From Aplidium turbinatum (taxonomy: Eukaryota > Chordata > Ascidiacea > Aplousobranchia > Polyclinidae): a stretch of DNA of 64,000 bases. Positions 1 through 11,100 of this stretch are shown piece by piece (position 1 is the first letter of the stretch; every line of letters starts with the position of its first letter). The translations under genes and the position numbers were made by a program. Location of the stretch: positions 35,572,477 through 35,636,476 of the forward strand of contig OU964918.1 of the NCBI GenBank assembly GCA_918807975.1. Reading direction: 5' to 3'. The notes beneath the pieces are model-generated. The model searched no databases and was not told where the DNA came from. It saw nothing but the letters and a program-made list of their open reading frames with translations.

Positions 1-428
1 AAACCCCCAAAAAACCCCAAAACCCCCAAAAAACCCCAAACCCCCAAAAAACCCCAAAAAACCTCAAAACCCCCAAAAACCCTCCAAACCCCAAAAACCC
101 CAAACCCAAAAACCCCAAAACCGCAAACCCCAAAAACCCCAACCCCAAAAACCCTCAACCCCAAAAAAACCCCAACTTCAAAAACCCCCAACCCCCATAC
201 CCCCTAACCCCAAAAACCCCCAACCCCAAAAACCCCCTAACCCCCAACCCCAAAAACTCCCAACCCCAAAAACCCCCAACCCCCTATCCCCTAACCCTAT
301 AACGGCAATGATAATTAGGCTACGGCGCGCAATAATTTAAAAAAAAAAACTCGAATAGGGCTCTCACCGAAAAAGGCTCTCACCGAATCGGACTCACCGA
401 ATCGGACTCACCGAATCGGGCCATTCCG
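1..428. repeat. Copy of the CGGTGAG-arm repeat family, cut by the window start, with C/A-rich interior array
   Basis: Positions 1-300 are an irregular array of CCCCAAAA/CCCTAA-like units. They are followed by a unique core (about 300-345, containing GGCAATGATAATTAGGCTAC), then repeated CTCACCGAAT units, and the terminus GGGCCATTCCG at 418-428. The same core, units and terminus occur in complete copies at 8637-8818, 11206-11562 and 15525-15701, so this is an interspersed repeat and not a chromosome end. The left end of the copy lies outside the window. The family is probably a non-autonomous DNA transposon. Confidence 0.8.
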
Positions 429-2142
429 GACCGAGGAGGTAGTACCGGCGGTCATTCAAGCACTACTTAGCGGCCATGGCCGCGATGGCCGCCGGCTGCT
501 TTAAGGCTTGCAGTAAGTACATTTCAGCTACTGCCAAGTCAGCAAATGAGAATTACTTGCTCAGTTCGGGCTTGCTTAATCATCGCTTGTTAAACTGAAT
601 TTGCTGACATGTAACACGCCAAGTTTCGGCTGGCTCAGTTGTCACTTTTTCAGTTTTGCCAACTTCAGCTACTTGCTGAAATGTTGCTGGTTTAGTTGTC
701 GCCTATTCAACTGCCACATGCTCAGTTCACAACTGCTGACTTGTAGGAGACTCTCATCCAAATATCTGTGCCAGGTTTTCTTAAATTTTTTGGGTAGTAT
801 CCCCCTTGGTGTCAATTGTAAAACTTTGTGCCTCCCTTTTTTCGTTTAAGTTATAAATCAAAGTCAAACCATATAAAGTTTATACGTTATATACATGTTT
901 TGAATTGAAAACAAACTTAAGCTTTATTTTCTACATTCCGTTATACATAAGTCAAAAGATTAAGTGGATCACAATTGATTTTCCTTGCATTAATGAGAAG
1001 ATGTAGCCTAACTGCTTTTCCAAAGTCAGCAGTTTAGTTCGTGGTTTAGTTAAAGATGATGCACGTCGCATGTCAGATTCACAGTTAAAAGCCACTTTCG
1101 CACAAAAACGTAACAAGCGGCCATTGTTACCGAACAACGGACTAAACAACAAACGCAAGAAGAGCACTGGAAAATAAAAGTAAAAACTAGGTCACACGTC
1201 CATTAATCGTGACACAAGGTGTGTTACCAACTTTTCTGTTTACCACTTTTACAATCCAGTACCGGTACTTAGCATATCAGTACAACAGCCTAACACCTTC
1301 ACGCCTCCCTGGGAAAATATTCATGCCCATTGCCCTCCCCCCCCCAAGTTGAACCACTAATCTGTGGGAATGCAAATTTGAACTTGAGTAAATATGAAAA
1401 TAGCTAACAATATCAAGTGCAACTCAGACAAACGAATATGAACAACACGCAAATTTTAACAATCATCACTAGTGGTACACTTATACCAGTGCCGGTTTTT
1501 GGGGTGTGCAAACCGTGCGATTGCACAGGGCCCGCAAATTAGGGGGCCCGCAATTTACTTAGGAAACGCAGTAATTTTTGTCATTTCAAATGGAAAAAAT
1601 TAATTCGATTCACAAGCAAGTACCGTTATCCTTGAAGTCAGTTGTGGCTTTAGGAATTAGCAACAAGAAAACAAGGAGACTCAGCTTTATTTCCGAAAAA
1701 TGCCAGAGAATACATGATCTTATCCTTTTGCTATACCACCAGACAGCACCATTTTACAGTTAATACTGGGGGAGGCCCCCCAGACCCCACACCGCTGGTT
1801 GTCACCTTCGGCAAACACGCCGTCAGGCTTTGCCCACCAGCCGTTAAACTCCCCTCCCCTTTCAAAATACTTAGCTACGGTACGCTACTGAATTGGATCA
1901 TTGTCATTGGGGCACGCAAAGCACATTCCACACAGCGCCCGAAATACCCTAAGACCGCACTGCTTATACACTAGGCTATCAAAAACAGTTGCAAACGCAT
2001 TGTCCAATAAATCAATTATAAATTCTATAACTTTTAAATAATAGCATGGTTGAAGTAACATTTTCGTAATAGCCTAGTTTGGATAGCTAGATCATGAATA
2101 TACAACTAAACACTCAAACGTTTAACAGTGATCGCTTTACAG
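429..2142. other. Non-coding flank upstream of the first WD40 exon seen
   Basis: No convincing exon is visible. It contains the dispersed repeat at 510-757 and, near 1488-1560, a sequence beginning CAGTGCCGGTTTTTGGGG and followed by repeated GGGCCCGCA. The latter looks like one end of a hAT-type element, but I found no partner end. Short open frames here have no splice context or recognisable motif. The missing 5' exon(s) of the WD40 gene may lie here unrecognised or to the left of the window. Confidence 0.5.
510..757. repeat. Dispersed repeat, second copy at 44715-44975
   Basis: Shared blocks in the same order include AAGTACATTTCAGCTACTGC, CTTGCTGAAATGTTG, ACAACTGCT and GGAGACTCT. The two copies are clearly homologous but diverged. 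I recognised no termini, target duplication or coding content, so the class is unknown. Confidence 0.65.
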
Positions 2143-5100
2143 GAGGACGCTGTGGCAACACCATAATATGGAATTTCCACAACGGAGAAAGGTTGAGATG
2201 TTTCGTAAAAATGGATAACCAAGAAATTGTGAATGTGAAATTCGCAAAGTAATTACGTATTTAAAACGATCCATCGATCTACTTAAGAAATATCAAAAAT
2301 TAGTATCCGATTTTTGTGTCACACTTTTCCTATACCGGTACTTCTCAGTATAATATACAATTATACATGCAAAACAATGTTTATATTAATTAAATTTAAA
2401 ATGAAAATAAGTTGCAAGCAATACCATTGAGGTAAAGATTAAGACCGCCATCACAAACTTTTGAGACCACGCTTTTAATTTATACAAGATTTACTGCTAC
2501 TACGAGAGCTGATCAGTTTAAAAGTATTTGTTTTGATTAAAAATTCCCTGTGTTAATTTCATTTCAAAATAAGGCCAATCTCTTTTCATTACAAAAAAAT
2601 TAAACGTACAAGGTACAAAATCAAAACGAAACACAGAACCCGAAGTCTTGAGCTATTTTTGCAGAAAAATTACCGTTAGTCATATAACGGTATTAATTAT
2701 TCAAGCTAACAAATGTTTTAAAAAATATTTAAAAAATTCTAAGTAAAATTTTGTTTCAAGCCATTTTTTCTTGCTTTATTTCCCAGTAAGTTTCATAGAA
2801 TAAATTTGTTTCAACCGATGAAAATCTGTTTCGAACAGCTGCAATAACTATTTTATGTAGACAGAAAAAAGGGGATATGATAAAGATTAGCTATGTTGAC
2901 TTAGATAACCGCATGGTTTTATCGGTGTCTCCAAGGCGTAGCTTCCATACGACTAAAAGTAAAATGCTATACTGTATTTTCTGCTATTTGTACATTAAAA
3001 TGAACGTAAGAGTTATGCCGAAATAAAGTTGATTGCTTGAAAACAGGTATATACTTAAAAAAGGAGAAAGCTGATACACGATCTTTAAATTTCTTCATCT
3101 AGAAACATGATCATGGCAACAAGTTGGAACAGACATGTCTGTTGCTACTCAGATACAGACGACATTGACACTGGAAACAAATTCTATCAAAAGCACAGTG
3201 ATGATATTCTAAGCATGGATGTCTATAACCACAACTTAATCTTGGCAACATCTTCATATGATGGAGATATTTTTCTATGGTCGATTGAAGACGGAACGAT
3301 AACAATGACATTCAACATGCACCTGAGCCTGCATCCAATATACAAATTAACTGACAAGTTTCAAGGAAAAAGTGAAACTGCGTTAAAAATAAAACGAAGC
3401 AGCTATGATCCTCACAAAGGTTAGGATCAATGCATGCAAATTATTGCAAAACTACTTTCATTAAGCTTCAGTTAAATGTGATAACATGCGGTATTAATCA
3501 AAACTTCTAGCGCAAGCTTACCTATTGAAGCATATCAACACATCTGGTCAAAAAACGTATGAGCGACGACGACATGGAGTAAAACCTGATGAAACTAAAG
3601 TTACGACAAACTATTGGATGCCAATAGGTATGCCTTGGTTGGAACAATTACAAACAGGTTAGTGTTCTAGTTGCGTGTAAGTCCTGGGCAATGGTTGAAA
3701 ACTTCTCTCATAAGTAAAAATAATGTGAGGTTAAATAGTTACTCAGTAGCCTAGTTGAGACAGCGAATGGCGTAGCGGTCAGTGGAGTGGTGCTTCACTC
3801 CACTGGCCCGCGTTCAAAACTCGATAAGCCTCACTTAACTCTCAGTTGTAGGATCATTCTCCGTATGTAGTTTAAACTCTAAGTTGGTTAAGACGCAATT
3901 GCACTTCTTTTTTCAGTCTTGAATTTTCTACTTTGCAGCAGCCAAAGCAGTGGGGGTCAACTAACCAGGGTTGTGGAGTCAGAGGGATTTTCACGTACCC
4001 GGAATCAGCCATTTATAAACAGAGGAGTCGGAGTCGTATACTTTTCGCTCAACTCCACAGCCCTGCAACTAACCACACAACTGAGCAACCAAATAAAATA
4101 AAAAATTAGCACTCCAGGAAAGTCCACGGCTTGTAGGCCTCAAACACATAAATGTCATAATAGCCTACTTCGATATAAAAATAATAATAATATACTGTGA
4201 AGGGGGCGTTTTACCTGGCTATCAGTACAAGACTGAGCATTCACTAGTAGCCTACTGCCAACAATTGCGATTCATCTTAACTAGAGATGTACCGATACCA
4301 ATATCTTGGCCGATAACGATCCCGATATCACTTTTTTAGGCCGATACCGATATTTTGGCCGATACTTTGGTGTAGAGCTCGACCGATATATCGGTCAGCC
4401 GATATCAGGTGTAGCTGATATATTGTATCGGCTATTTTTCGCCGATAAACATCGGCCAGCAAAAGCAAACTCAAAACCAGCCATACTTGCCTTTAGACGA
4501 AACACAAGTTGCTCAAACGTGCTTGCATAGCACGAACAATTGTTGCGAGAATGTGATTTCTCGTCCATTCTAGTGCGCGCATCTAGAAAATGTTAATACT
4601 GTATCCCTTACCTTCCATTCAAGCAGGAAAACGTTCGATTTTTACGTTGTTTCAACGATTGGTGACATTGCATCAGCGTAACAAAGGTGAACTCTTTGCT
4701 AAGAATCGGTGGGAGTGCCGGTACTTCTACACTAATCACGCGCAACTTAGTTCAAGTCTTACGTCACAATGTCTGGCTTTGATCTCCGAGTGATATTGAT
4801 AAGGCAAGATTCGTTACAAAATGAGATCATACAAGTAGGCTATCACAGCAAGATGCAGCAAAATTTGTCAAGTTTTGGTATTATGTACAGTAAGAAAAAA
4901 AAGGCCCAGGGAAAATTAACTTTTGCTCATATGACATGTAAAAATAAACCCAAAGAAAAAATCCTAGTGAAACTTTGCACAGAAGAAAATAGTAGCGTCA
5001 TTGTAGAAGTTGCAAAAATAAACCCCAAAAAAGGCCTAGTGAAACTTTGCACAGAAGAAAATAGTAGCGTCATTGTAGAAGTTTTCCAACCCGTGCCCAG

Positions 5101-8100
5101 AACATTGTGACGCAAGAAGCCACACGACCTCGTTCGGTGGAAGTTAATCACTTATGCAGCGTATTGCAGCTACACGGCGCTTTGACTCTCCAAGCGCACC
5201 TCGTTTCTGATGAAAACTGATGAAAGCCTTCGCTGAAATTTTAAAAAGCCTTACAAACCGTAGCCATACCTCTTCAATGGCGAAGAATTCCGACTGGACA
5301 CGTTTGTCCGCCGTCAGCAAAAACGAATTTCAAGGCCTGGGTTGTTTCTTTTTTGTTCGGTGTTTTTTTGTGATTAGTGTTAAGAATGATTTTTCCATTA
5401 CAGCAACTAATGCATAAACTTTCTTGGACTGGTTTGTTGCTTAATAACTTTGTTGGTAACAAACTTTTCGTAGCTGATATATATCGGCCGATATATATCG
5501 GTATTGGCGGAAAAATTTCATAAATATCAGTATCGGCCTGAAAAAGTGATATCGGTCGAGCTCTACTTTGGTGTTACAAAAAGAAGCAATTTTGGTACTT
5601 GCAAGGAATTATATCAAATGCTAAGTTTTACCTTATTTGCATAAAACTATTAAAAAATGCTTTCAATTGGCATAATTTATTAAAGATTCAGGAATCCAAT
5701 CTCAACCGCATTGTTGTGTCATAATAGTAGGTTTTAGTAATGAAAGAATTGAGGATTGGGGTATAAGGGAAGAAACATTACATCATAATTGGGGTTTCTG
5801 AAAAATTAATAAAGTGTTTGCGCAAACTCTCCAAATATGCTTGATAATAAGATGTAAAATGTAAACCAAGTGATTTGTGTAGTCGTACAAAAACTATTCG
5901 ACAAGTAATGTGCAACCTAAGTCCTAAGGGCGCTTGTCGTTTGGTTGAAAAGCTTTTGCCAGGCCAAGACTACCCAGATAGCAAAAATGCACAATTCTGC
6001 ATCGCTCCCACCCAGCCAAACGCTCAAAAAACCTGTGCAACTCAGCTGCCCCCAGCAAGCCGGCTCCACCAGTGGGCGATTCAACTTCCACCCGCTAGCC
6101 GCAACAAACTCACCAAGCCCAAACAATGTCACGGCAGAATAAGTAGGCCCAAAAAGAAAGCAATGGGACCACAAATCCTCACTAAACCAATCAAAATGGT
6201 CCCGTTGCACCCAAGATGACAACCTCATTGCGAAGAAAGGAGGGTCCCCCCCCAGCCACCAGCACAAGGCTGAGCACTCACCAGCACAGCGAGCTGCCAC
6301 GACCCGCCAACCACAAGGGTGCAGCTTCCCGGAATGGCCCGTTTCGGTTAGTCCGATTCGGTCCACAAAAGTTGGGACAAATTGATTGAAGCTTTGTCGT
6401 GGCAGATGGAGGTTGTCCTTAGTAATTCTGAAGTTTTTTTTTCTGCAGATTGGATTACGGTTATAATATTTAATATCTTTTCAGGAATTCAGGTTTAGAG
6501 GTTTTTTTGCAGATTAAATTACAGTTGTGATATTTAATATCTTCTCAGGAAGTACAGATTTAGAGATTTTTTTTGGCAGATTAAATTACAGTTGTAATAT
6601 TTAATATCTTTTCAGAATTATCGATTCTTTGCTGTTTGCATGTTTTTTCAGACCTTCTGATGATCCGTTAGGTGAAACAATTTGTAAAGGCTTCAAATAG
6701 TAATAACTATATTTGATTTACTATATAAAAAACAATGAAAACTATTAATACTACAAAAAGTGCTCAATGCCAAGCAAAAAGGCAAAGCAGAGCGAATTAA
6801 ATCAAATATAGTGAATAAGACCTTCTGATGATCCGTTAGGTGAAACAATTTGTAAAGGCTTCAGATAGTAATAACTAAATTTGATTTACTATATATATAT
6901 ATAGTACACAAATGTCATTAATCTTGCTTAAATAGCATGGCATAAAATTTTTTAATTCTTAAGTAGAAATTTCAGAACCGGTTGTAGAAGAAAAATCTTC
7001 TTTATTGTCAAACTCATCAAGTGCATCATCATCCTCAACAAAATCGAGCACAAGCAGTGACAAACACCTTTGGAAAATAATTGACAAAGCAACCTACAAA
7101 CTTTTGTTTCTTCAAACAAGAAGCATCGGGCCATATATAGGAACCTTAATAGCAGCTGGATGTGAAGGTTGGCTTACTACTTGGTCGATCCATCAATATG
7201 GTGGAATGTTGGGTTATTTTCAAGCTTGTAAGCAATCCTATGGCACTATTGTAACTTCAATGGTCACTGATTGTGATAACACAATCCTGGTAACTGGAGA
7301 CAGCAAGGGATACATCCGAACATGGGATATAACAGACTATTGTAATGATGATATCTTGCAAATGAAAAAATCAGTGGAATTAAGCAACAGTTTTTCGGTA
7401 AGTGTAGGTCTCAACTTCTGGCAATAAAAGCACATTATCATGATTCATGAGTAGGCCTATAAACAAGAATAACAGTAGCATTGTGGTGATGGGTGATTTG
7501 ATAACATTTTTGTAGAAATTAAACTTTTAGTTTCAGCAATAATAATAATTTGAATGCTGAAATACATACATATACAATGCATAACAAAAAGCCTATTTTC
7601 CAGCACAGAGAACTAATGTATCACATGCCAAAAGACACACCCCCGAAGCTACGAATATCAGTAAGAGCACATTTAAGTGCCATAACTTCTCTTGCATATG
7701 TTGATTCTCATAAAATAGTTGCATCAGGAGGAGTAGATGGAAGTGTAAGATTGTGGAGTGACAGTGGTCGCTACATTGGAACATTTGGCCAACATAAGCG
7801 TTGGAATGTCAAACTACCAGTGGAGGTATATACATTTTATAAATGTTTAAATACAATTGCACTTCATGAGTAACTTTAGGTGCAATGACCTTAACAAAGC
7901 TATAACAACAAATTTGCATTCTCAGGTTAAAGACCTCCCTGCTATCATACCTTTTGATGTCCACAGAGTGGCTTCATTCAACACTCTTTGCACAGCAAAA
8001 GGGAATGCACATAATCATTGGGGGAAGGTGAAAACAATGCAACCATCAATGTCTATGCTGAAGAAAGCTAAGAACCAAAAGCAACGTAAAAGTTTTGCTT

Positions 8101-11100
8101 CAGAAGTTAGTTTAATCACTGAAGCTTTATTTCCTAGAGATTCAATCGAAGAGCAACTTGCAGCTATGGAAAAAAATCTACTTGAGGTAAATTTGTTGCC
8201 AATTTGTATCAGATTAATGGTCCTACATCTCTTTCACCATCATGGAAGAATTAAATACAAGCCAATTAGCTCAACAACAAATCACACCTGAGCAAAACGG
8301 CTGCAGCTTTTGTAACCATGCCAGCTACAGACATGCACTTCACTAACCAAACACTAACTCATGCATGTTTTGGTTAACCCTCCAAGAATTGCAACTTCTT
8401 CTGTTTATTGACATCTTGGTACATCACTTACTCATTGCAGCTAGTAATATCCTTTTCGTCCCAGAAACATTCATGAATATGTATAAAAACATCACTGCAT
8501 CATTTCAGTGTAGAAAAAACACAAGCAAACACTTTATTCACCTTAGCGACTTGGTCTGCGTCAGTGTTTTAAACCTCCTACAAAAAGTAAGTTTTGGAGC
8601 TATTGATAATAATAAGCTTGTAAGGCTTTTTCAGTCGGGTCTGCTGCTATTCGGTGAGTCCGATTCGGTGAGTTTCCAACCTCTAACCCTAACCTCTAAC
8701 CCTAAAACGGCAATGATAATTAGGCTACGGTACCCAATAATTAAAAAAAAAAATTGAAAAAATCCCCCGTTAAGGGATCGGACTCACCGAATCAGACTCA
8801 CCGAAACGGGCCATTCCGTTTTCAGTCCAAGGGTCAAAAAAATTCTACACTTCAATTCAAACTAAACGATTTGTTATGTACAGGTACAATTGCGCTCGAG
8901 TGGTAGTTGGTAACAAATCCACATATATATATACAGTCTTCAAAATTAGCGTCGGCAATTGCCGACGCAGATGCATGAATGGCACATTAGCGTCGGCAAT
9001 AAAAATGTTGAAGCCACACGAGCGCTTGTAAGGACCACAAGATTACAAAAAAAAAAAAATTTTCTTAGACTACACCAGACTAGGATGTTTTGATTCAATC
9101 GTATACTATTGCTGAATGTTTTATTTGGGTTACTTTCTACTTTGCCGGCGCTTAGACGCTTGCCCAATGCTCAGCTGGAAGAATTGAAATTAATTGGTTA
9201 CCAGTACCTGGTTGAGCAATTACCGTTATTTTATAATAATTCAACGTCGCTAGTTGTCGAATTAATGTAAAACAAACGTAAACATTTTATTGGGCATTGT
9301 TGTTACGCAAAATGACCTGACAATAAAATTAAATCAGTTTGTGCTGACTCGAACGTTGAATTAACCCAAAACTAACTTACTCCCTCCCCCCCCGTGAGTT
9401 ATTTAACGTGAATTACTGTATCAGCGTGTGTATCGCGTTGCCCGCTTTGTCGCTACTTTTTGTATTATTACATCACAATCACAACCAATCAAACAATGCA
9501 GTCGTGATAGACTCCTCTAGTATATTTTTCGCTTCTCGTTTTACATGTTTTGGTATATATAATCTTTCCGTAATAAATGTTTACAGCAATTGCCGAGGCA
9601 ATTTAAACTTTTGCCGTTTGGCCTCGGCAACGTTTTTGCCGAAGTAAAAATGTGCTCATTTCGAAGATTGTATATAATACATGATATGATAATTACTTGT
9701 TACTGGTGCTTCAAGCCATCAGACTTAATAAACAAAACTGCCAGGAGCCAGCTCCAACAAATAATAAGTTGAGTTGGACTGAATCTTTAAAAAAAATGTT
9801 AAAACCCCCTTGACCCCTAAAAATCGTAATGACTGTATGTAAAGCCGATCCCAAAACACTAATTCAACTTCACAAAACTTTACCACTGTGTTCAAATCTA
9901 GTTTAATACTGCTTATTACTTTCAACAGCATAAATGAACTAATTTTTTCAAAAAAGAGATATATGTGCAACTTTTCAGGAATCATCTTTACTTGTAAACA
10001 AGGAAGCTCGAATGCGCCGTGAAAGTGTTACAGTATGGCTGCAAGACAAGCCTCACTCAATAATATGTCCACAAATACAAACCCCTTCAGTAAGTCAAGT
10101 TGCATGTTGTGACCTTAATAATCAAAACAACTGACAATTTTAATGGCAAATAAACCTGTGCCGGTGATCTCTTTCAGGTACAAGAAACATTCAAAAGACT
10201 TGAAGAAGGCCTAACAAGCACAATTTTAGGAAAGATAAATTATAAACCAAAGAGACGTCATAAACAACCAACCATTGGCAGGCTTAGGTGATGTACATAT
10301 ATCAGCTAATGCTATTACTAAAAACTTTTTATTTTTTGATAAAACACGACTAAAAATTTAATATAAATGCATAGGCCAGTGGTTCTCAACCGGGGGTCCG
10401 CGGACCCCAAGGGGTCCGTGAAGCGATTTCCGGGGTTCCGCGAAAGTTTCCGAGTTTCAACATGACGGATAAATTAAGAAATTTAAAAATTGTTTGTGCT
10501 TTGTTTATGTATTAGCCTACAGTGATTCTTAAACTGTAAGTCGCAATGCACTGGTGCGTCGTTTGAAATTGCTAAGGACATTGCACAAAGGTTTGGTTTC
10601 TTAACTAAAATATCATATAAATTACTTAAACCTTTTAATAAGGCTATGTTGGCTATGTTCAACTAAATTCTTTTAAGACAACAGATTGTTGATCAATGAT
10701 TAATTTAGAAATACAAACGTTAGTCAGCAGTCTATCACCACTCACAGTTTTGCAATGACTGTGATTATAACGAATTAATATTGATTTCAAATGAAAAAAG
10801 GGAGAAATTCTTTGTAACAGTCGCAAGTATTCTATTAACTTTTGATAAAAGTTATAGAAAAACATCAAATGAGCATATAGCTTACCGATGTTTGATCCTG
10901 TGTGCCAACATATAGCTCATAAGTCATAACATAATTTCGTCAATCTCATCAATCGTCAAGTGCGTTGCGAATTCAGCAAATTCTTTTAAGTGTGTTGCTT
11001 TGAAACTTATGTAACATATGATTCCATAAGGAAACGCGATATACCAACATTTCAAATTGAAATTTTTAGGGGTCCGCGACCGCTTCGAAGACACCAAAAG

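Larger units (their letters stand above)
6653..6894 (+). repeat. Retrozyme-like tandem unit, 168-bp period, about 1.4 copies
   Basis: A 75-bp segment (about 6652-6726) recurs at 6820-6894 with near identity. The period is 168 bp, and each copy begins with a hammerhead core. Between the cores a perfect 15-bp inverted repeat (about 6708-6722 and 6798-6812) would fold the unit into a rod. Tandem small units carrying hammerheads are the hallmark of retrozymes, which give small circular RNAs. The interior (about 6735-6795) has a reverse-orientation homologue at 63255-63325. Activity is inferred, not shown. Confidence 0.7.

Noticed and set aside
1-300. C/A-rich array at the window start as a chromosome telomere
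   Set aside because: The same array sits inside a complete interspersed element at 11206-11562 with the same flanking core, so it is internal to a repeat.
3762-3850. Functional tRNA gene
   Set aside because: A and B boxes are present but acceptor and anticodon stems do not form; the same applies to 22104-22172 and 36637-36720.
5917-6366. 149-codon minus-strand open frame
   Set aside because: Overlaps a repeat terminus and plus-strand open frames in a GC-rich stretch; Cys/Trp-rich sequence without a recognisable domain.
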